DNA from: Candidatus Thorarchaeota archaeon
GTDB taxonomy: Archaea; Asgardarchaeota; Thorarchaeia; Thorarchaeales; Thorarchaeaceae
NCBI GenBank assembly: GCA_011365025.1
Contig: RDOF01000044.1
Coordinates: 1-22,714, forward strand
Reading direction: 5' to 3'
Length of the DNA stretch: 22,714 nucleotides
In this document: piece after piece, positions 22,051 to 22,714 of the stretch
How positions within the stretch are numbered: position 1 is the stretch's first letter
Layout: each line of letters begins with the position of its first letter
Notes under the pieces: generated by a model
The model's database searches: none
The model's input: the letters and a program-made list of their open reading frames with translations, nothing else
Told to the model about the DNA's origin: nothing
Program-made: the position numbers and the translations under genes

Positions 22051-22714
22051 CTACTCGGACTCCGCTTCTATTGCTATAGGTACAATCCAGTTCGTAGCAA
22101 TGATTGCAACCCCAATTGCCCATATGCTAGCCAGATTAATGTGCCATACCATCGTAGTCCAACTATTGATCCCTGCGACAAGAAAGAGGCTCATGACTAC
22201 CGCTACAAACAGGATGTCTGCAATAATCACTGGAATAATCGGCAATCCTCTTCTCCATCTTGTGATTGGGTAAACAAATGCTAGCACAAGGATTATGGCT
22301 ATACTGATGATTTCCTCCACTTTGAAGTTGGCAAAGCCAAACTCTCTTTCGGCTTCATCAGTTTCACCTTCAACAGTTGTCACCAACACCTTAATGGCGT
22401 GCTGCCATTTTGAGTACGCATTCGTATCGATAGTGAAGGTGTATTCTCCAACGTTGACAAGGGTTTCATTTAGGGATGGAACAATCTCGTCATCAACGTA
22501 TACGGTTATGTTTACTTGATCCCAAGTGCTAACTATCTCAATGGTGAAGCTAGCTACACCTGTCACCATATCATCTTTGGGCGATAGAAACCGCACATCA
22601 GGTACACCATGGTTATCTACCTCAAGGATAATTGACCACTTGAAGAAGTAGCCATTCGGTGCAACAGCTTTGAAGGTGAACTTATGTTCTCCCTCAGCAT
22701 ACTTTGTCGTATTG
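22051..22714 (-). CDS. Membrane protein with extracellular Ig-like repeats (partial, C-terminal part)
   Basis: The frame is open to the right edge, so the N terminus is missing; a GTG at 22596 in the same frame is unlikely to be the start. The visible 220 residues begin inside an Ig-like beta domain (KYAEGEHKFTFKAVAPNGYF, then IILEVDN). A second such domain covers PDVRFLSPKDDMVTG through YTFTIDTNAYSKWQHAIKVL. After these come four hydrophobic segments: EIISIAIILVLAFVYPI, IIPVIIADILFVAVVMSLFLVAG, a Trp-rich one with VWHINLASIWAIGVAIIA, and a short one ending near the C terminus AESE. The first part of each domain has the Y-x-x-G-x-H/Y pattern of adhesion-type Ig repeats. It is probably a surface protein; its role cannot be named. 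Confidence 0.7.
   Translation of the reverse strand, partial: NTTKYAEGEHKFTFKAVAPNGYFFKWSIILEVDNHGVPDVRFLSPKDDMVTGVASFTIEIVSTWDQVNITVYVDDEIVPSLNETLVNVGEYTFTIDTNAYSKWQHAIKVLVTTVEGETDEAEREFGFANFKVEEIISIAIILVLAFVYPITRWRRGLPIIPVIIADILFVAVVMSLFLVAGINSWTTMVWHINLASIWAIGVAIIATNWIVPIAIEAESE

Noticed and set aside
1..22714. CRISPR arrays, insertion sequences, tRNA genes and attachment sites.
   Set aside because: No regularly spaced repeats, transposase motifs, terminal inverted repeats or tRNA-like folds were found by reading both strands.

Overview
The window reads as a piece of an archaeal chromosome, most likely from an Asgard archaeon and possibly a Thorarchaeia-like one. A roadblock/LC7 protein sits next to a protein with a gelsolin-like domain, a pair typical of Asgard genomes. 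A long gingipain-like surface protein, an archaeal ThiR-type regulator, TATA-like elements and a mix of leaderless and Shine-Dalgarno (SD) starts agree with this. The placement rests on gene content only; no rRNA or other marker gene is present.

Region 1 (1-7328, minus strand) is one tightly packed operon, transcribed from about 7298 leftward. Its order is a PadR regulator, a FixC/geranylgeranyl-reductase-like flavoprotein, a two-cluster ferredoxin, a GlcD-like FAD oxidase, a CCG-domain iron-sulfur protein of the GlcF/HdrD type, a second GlcD-like FAD oxidase, an SCP2-like lipid carrier, and the start of a CrtC/AttH-like protein that runs off the left edge. Adjacent genes overlap or are 3-18 bases apart, and several SD sequences lie inside the end of the preceding gene. 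The set looks like a PadR-controlled redox module acting on a hydrophobic, perhaps isoprenoid, substrate. It is the best candidate in the window for an undescribed system.

Region 2 (7497-11054) holds a four-helix membrane protein with a C-terminal zinc ribbon, a divergent MFS transporter, a SAM-dependent methyltransferase and a small three-helix membrane protein. No shared pathway is evident.

Region 3 (11124-13706) is a secreted, membrane-anchored gingipain-like (C25) protein. About 300 residues of FG-GAP repeats are inserted between its putative catalytic His and Cys.

Region 4 (14101-15995, minus strand) is an apparent operon of a gelsolin-domain protein with a Pro/Thr linker, a roadblock/LC7 protein and TrmO. 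The stretch 13719-14100 has no convincing gene.

Region 5 (16269-21127) is a thiamine uptake locus. thiB-thiP-thiQ runs leftward, and the divergent thiR encodes an HTH-ThiN regulator. The 84-base gap between thiB and thiR contains both TATA boxes and an imperfect palindrome that could be the operator.

Region 6 (21199-22714) is a GNAT acetyltransferase facing a membrane protein with extracellular Ig-like repeats, which continues past the right edge.
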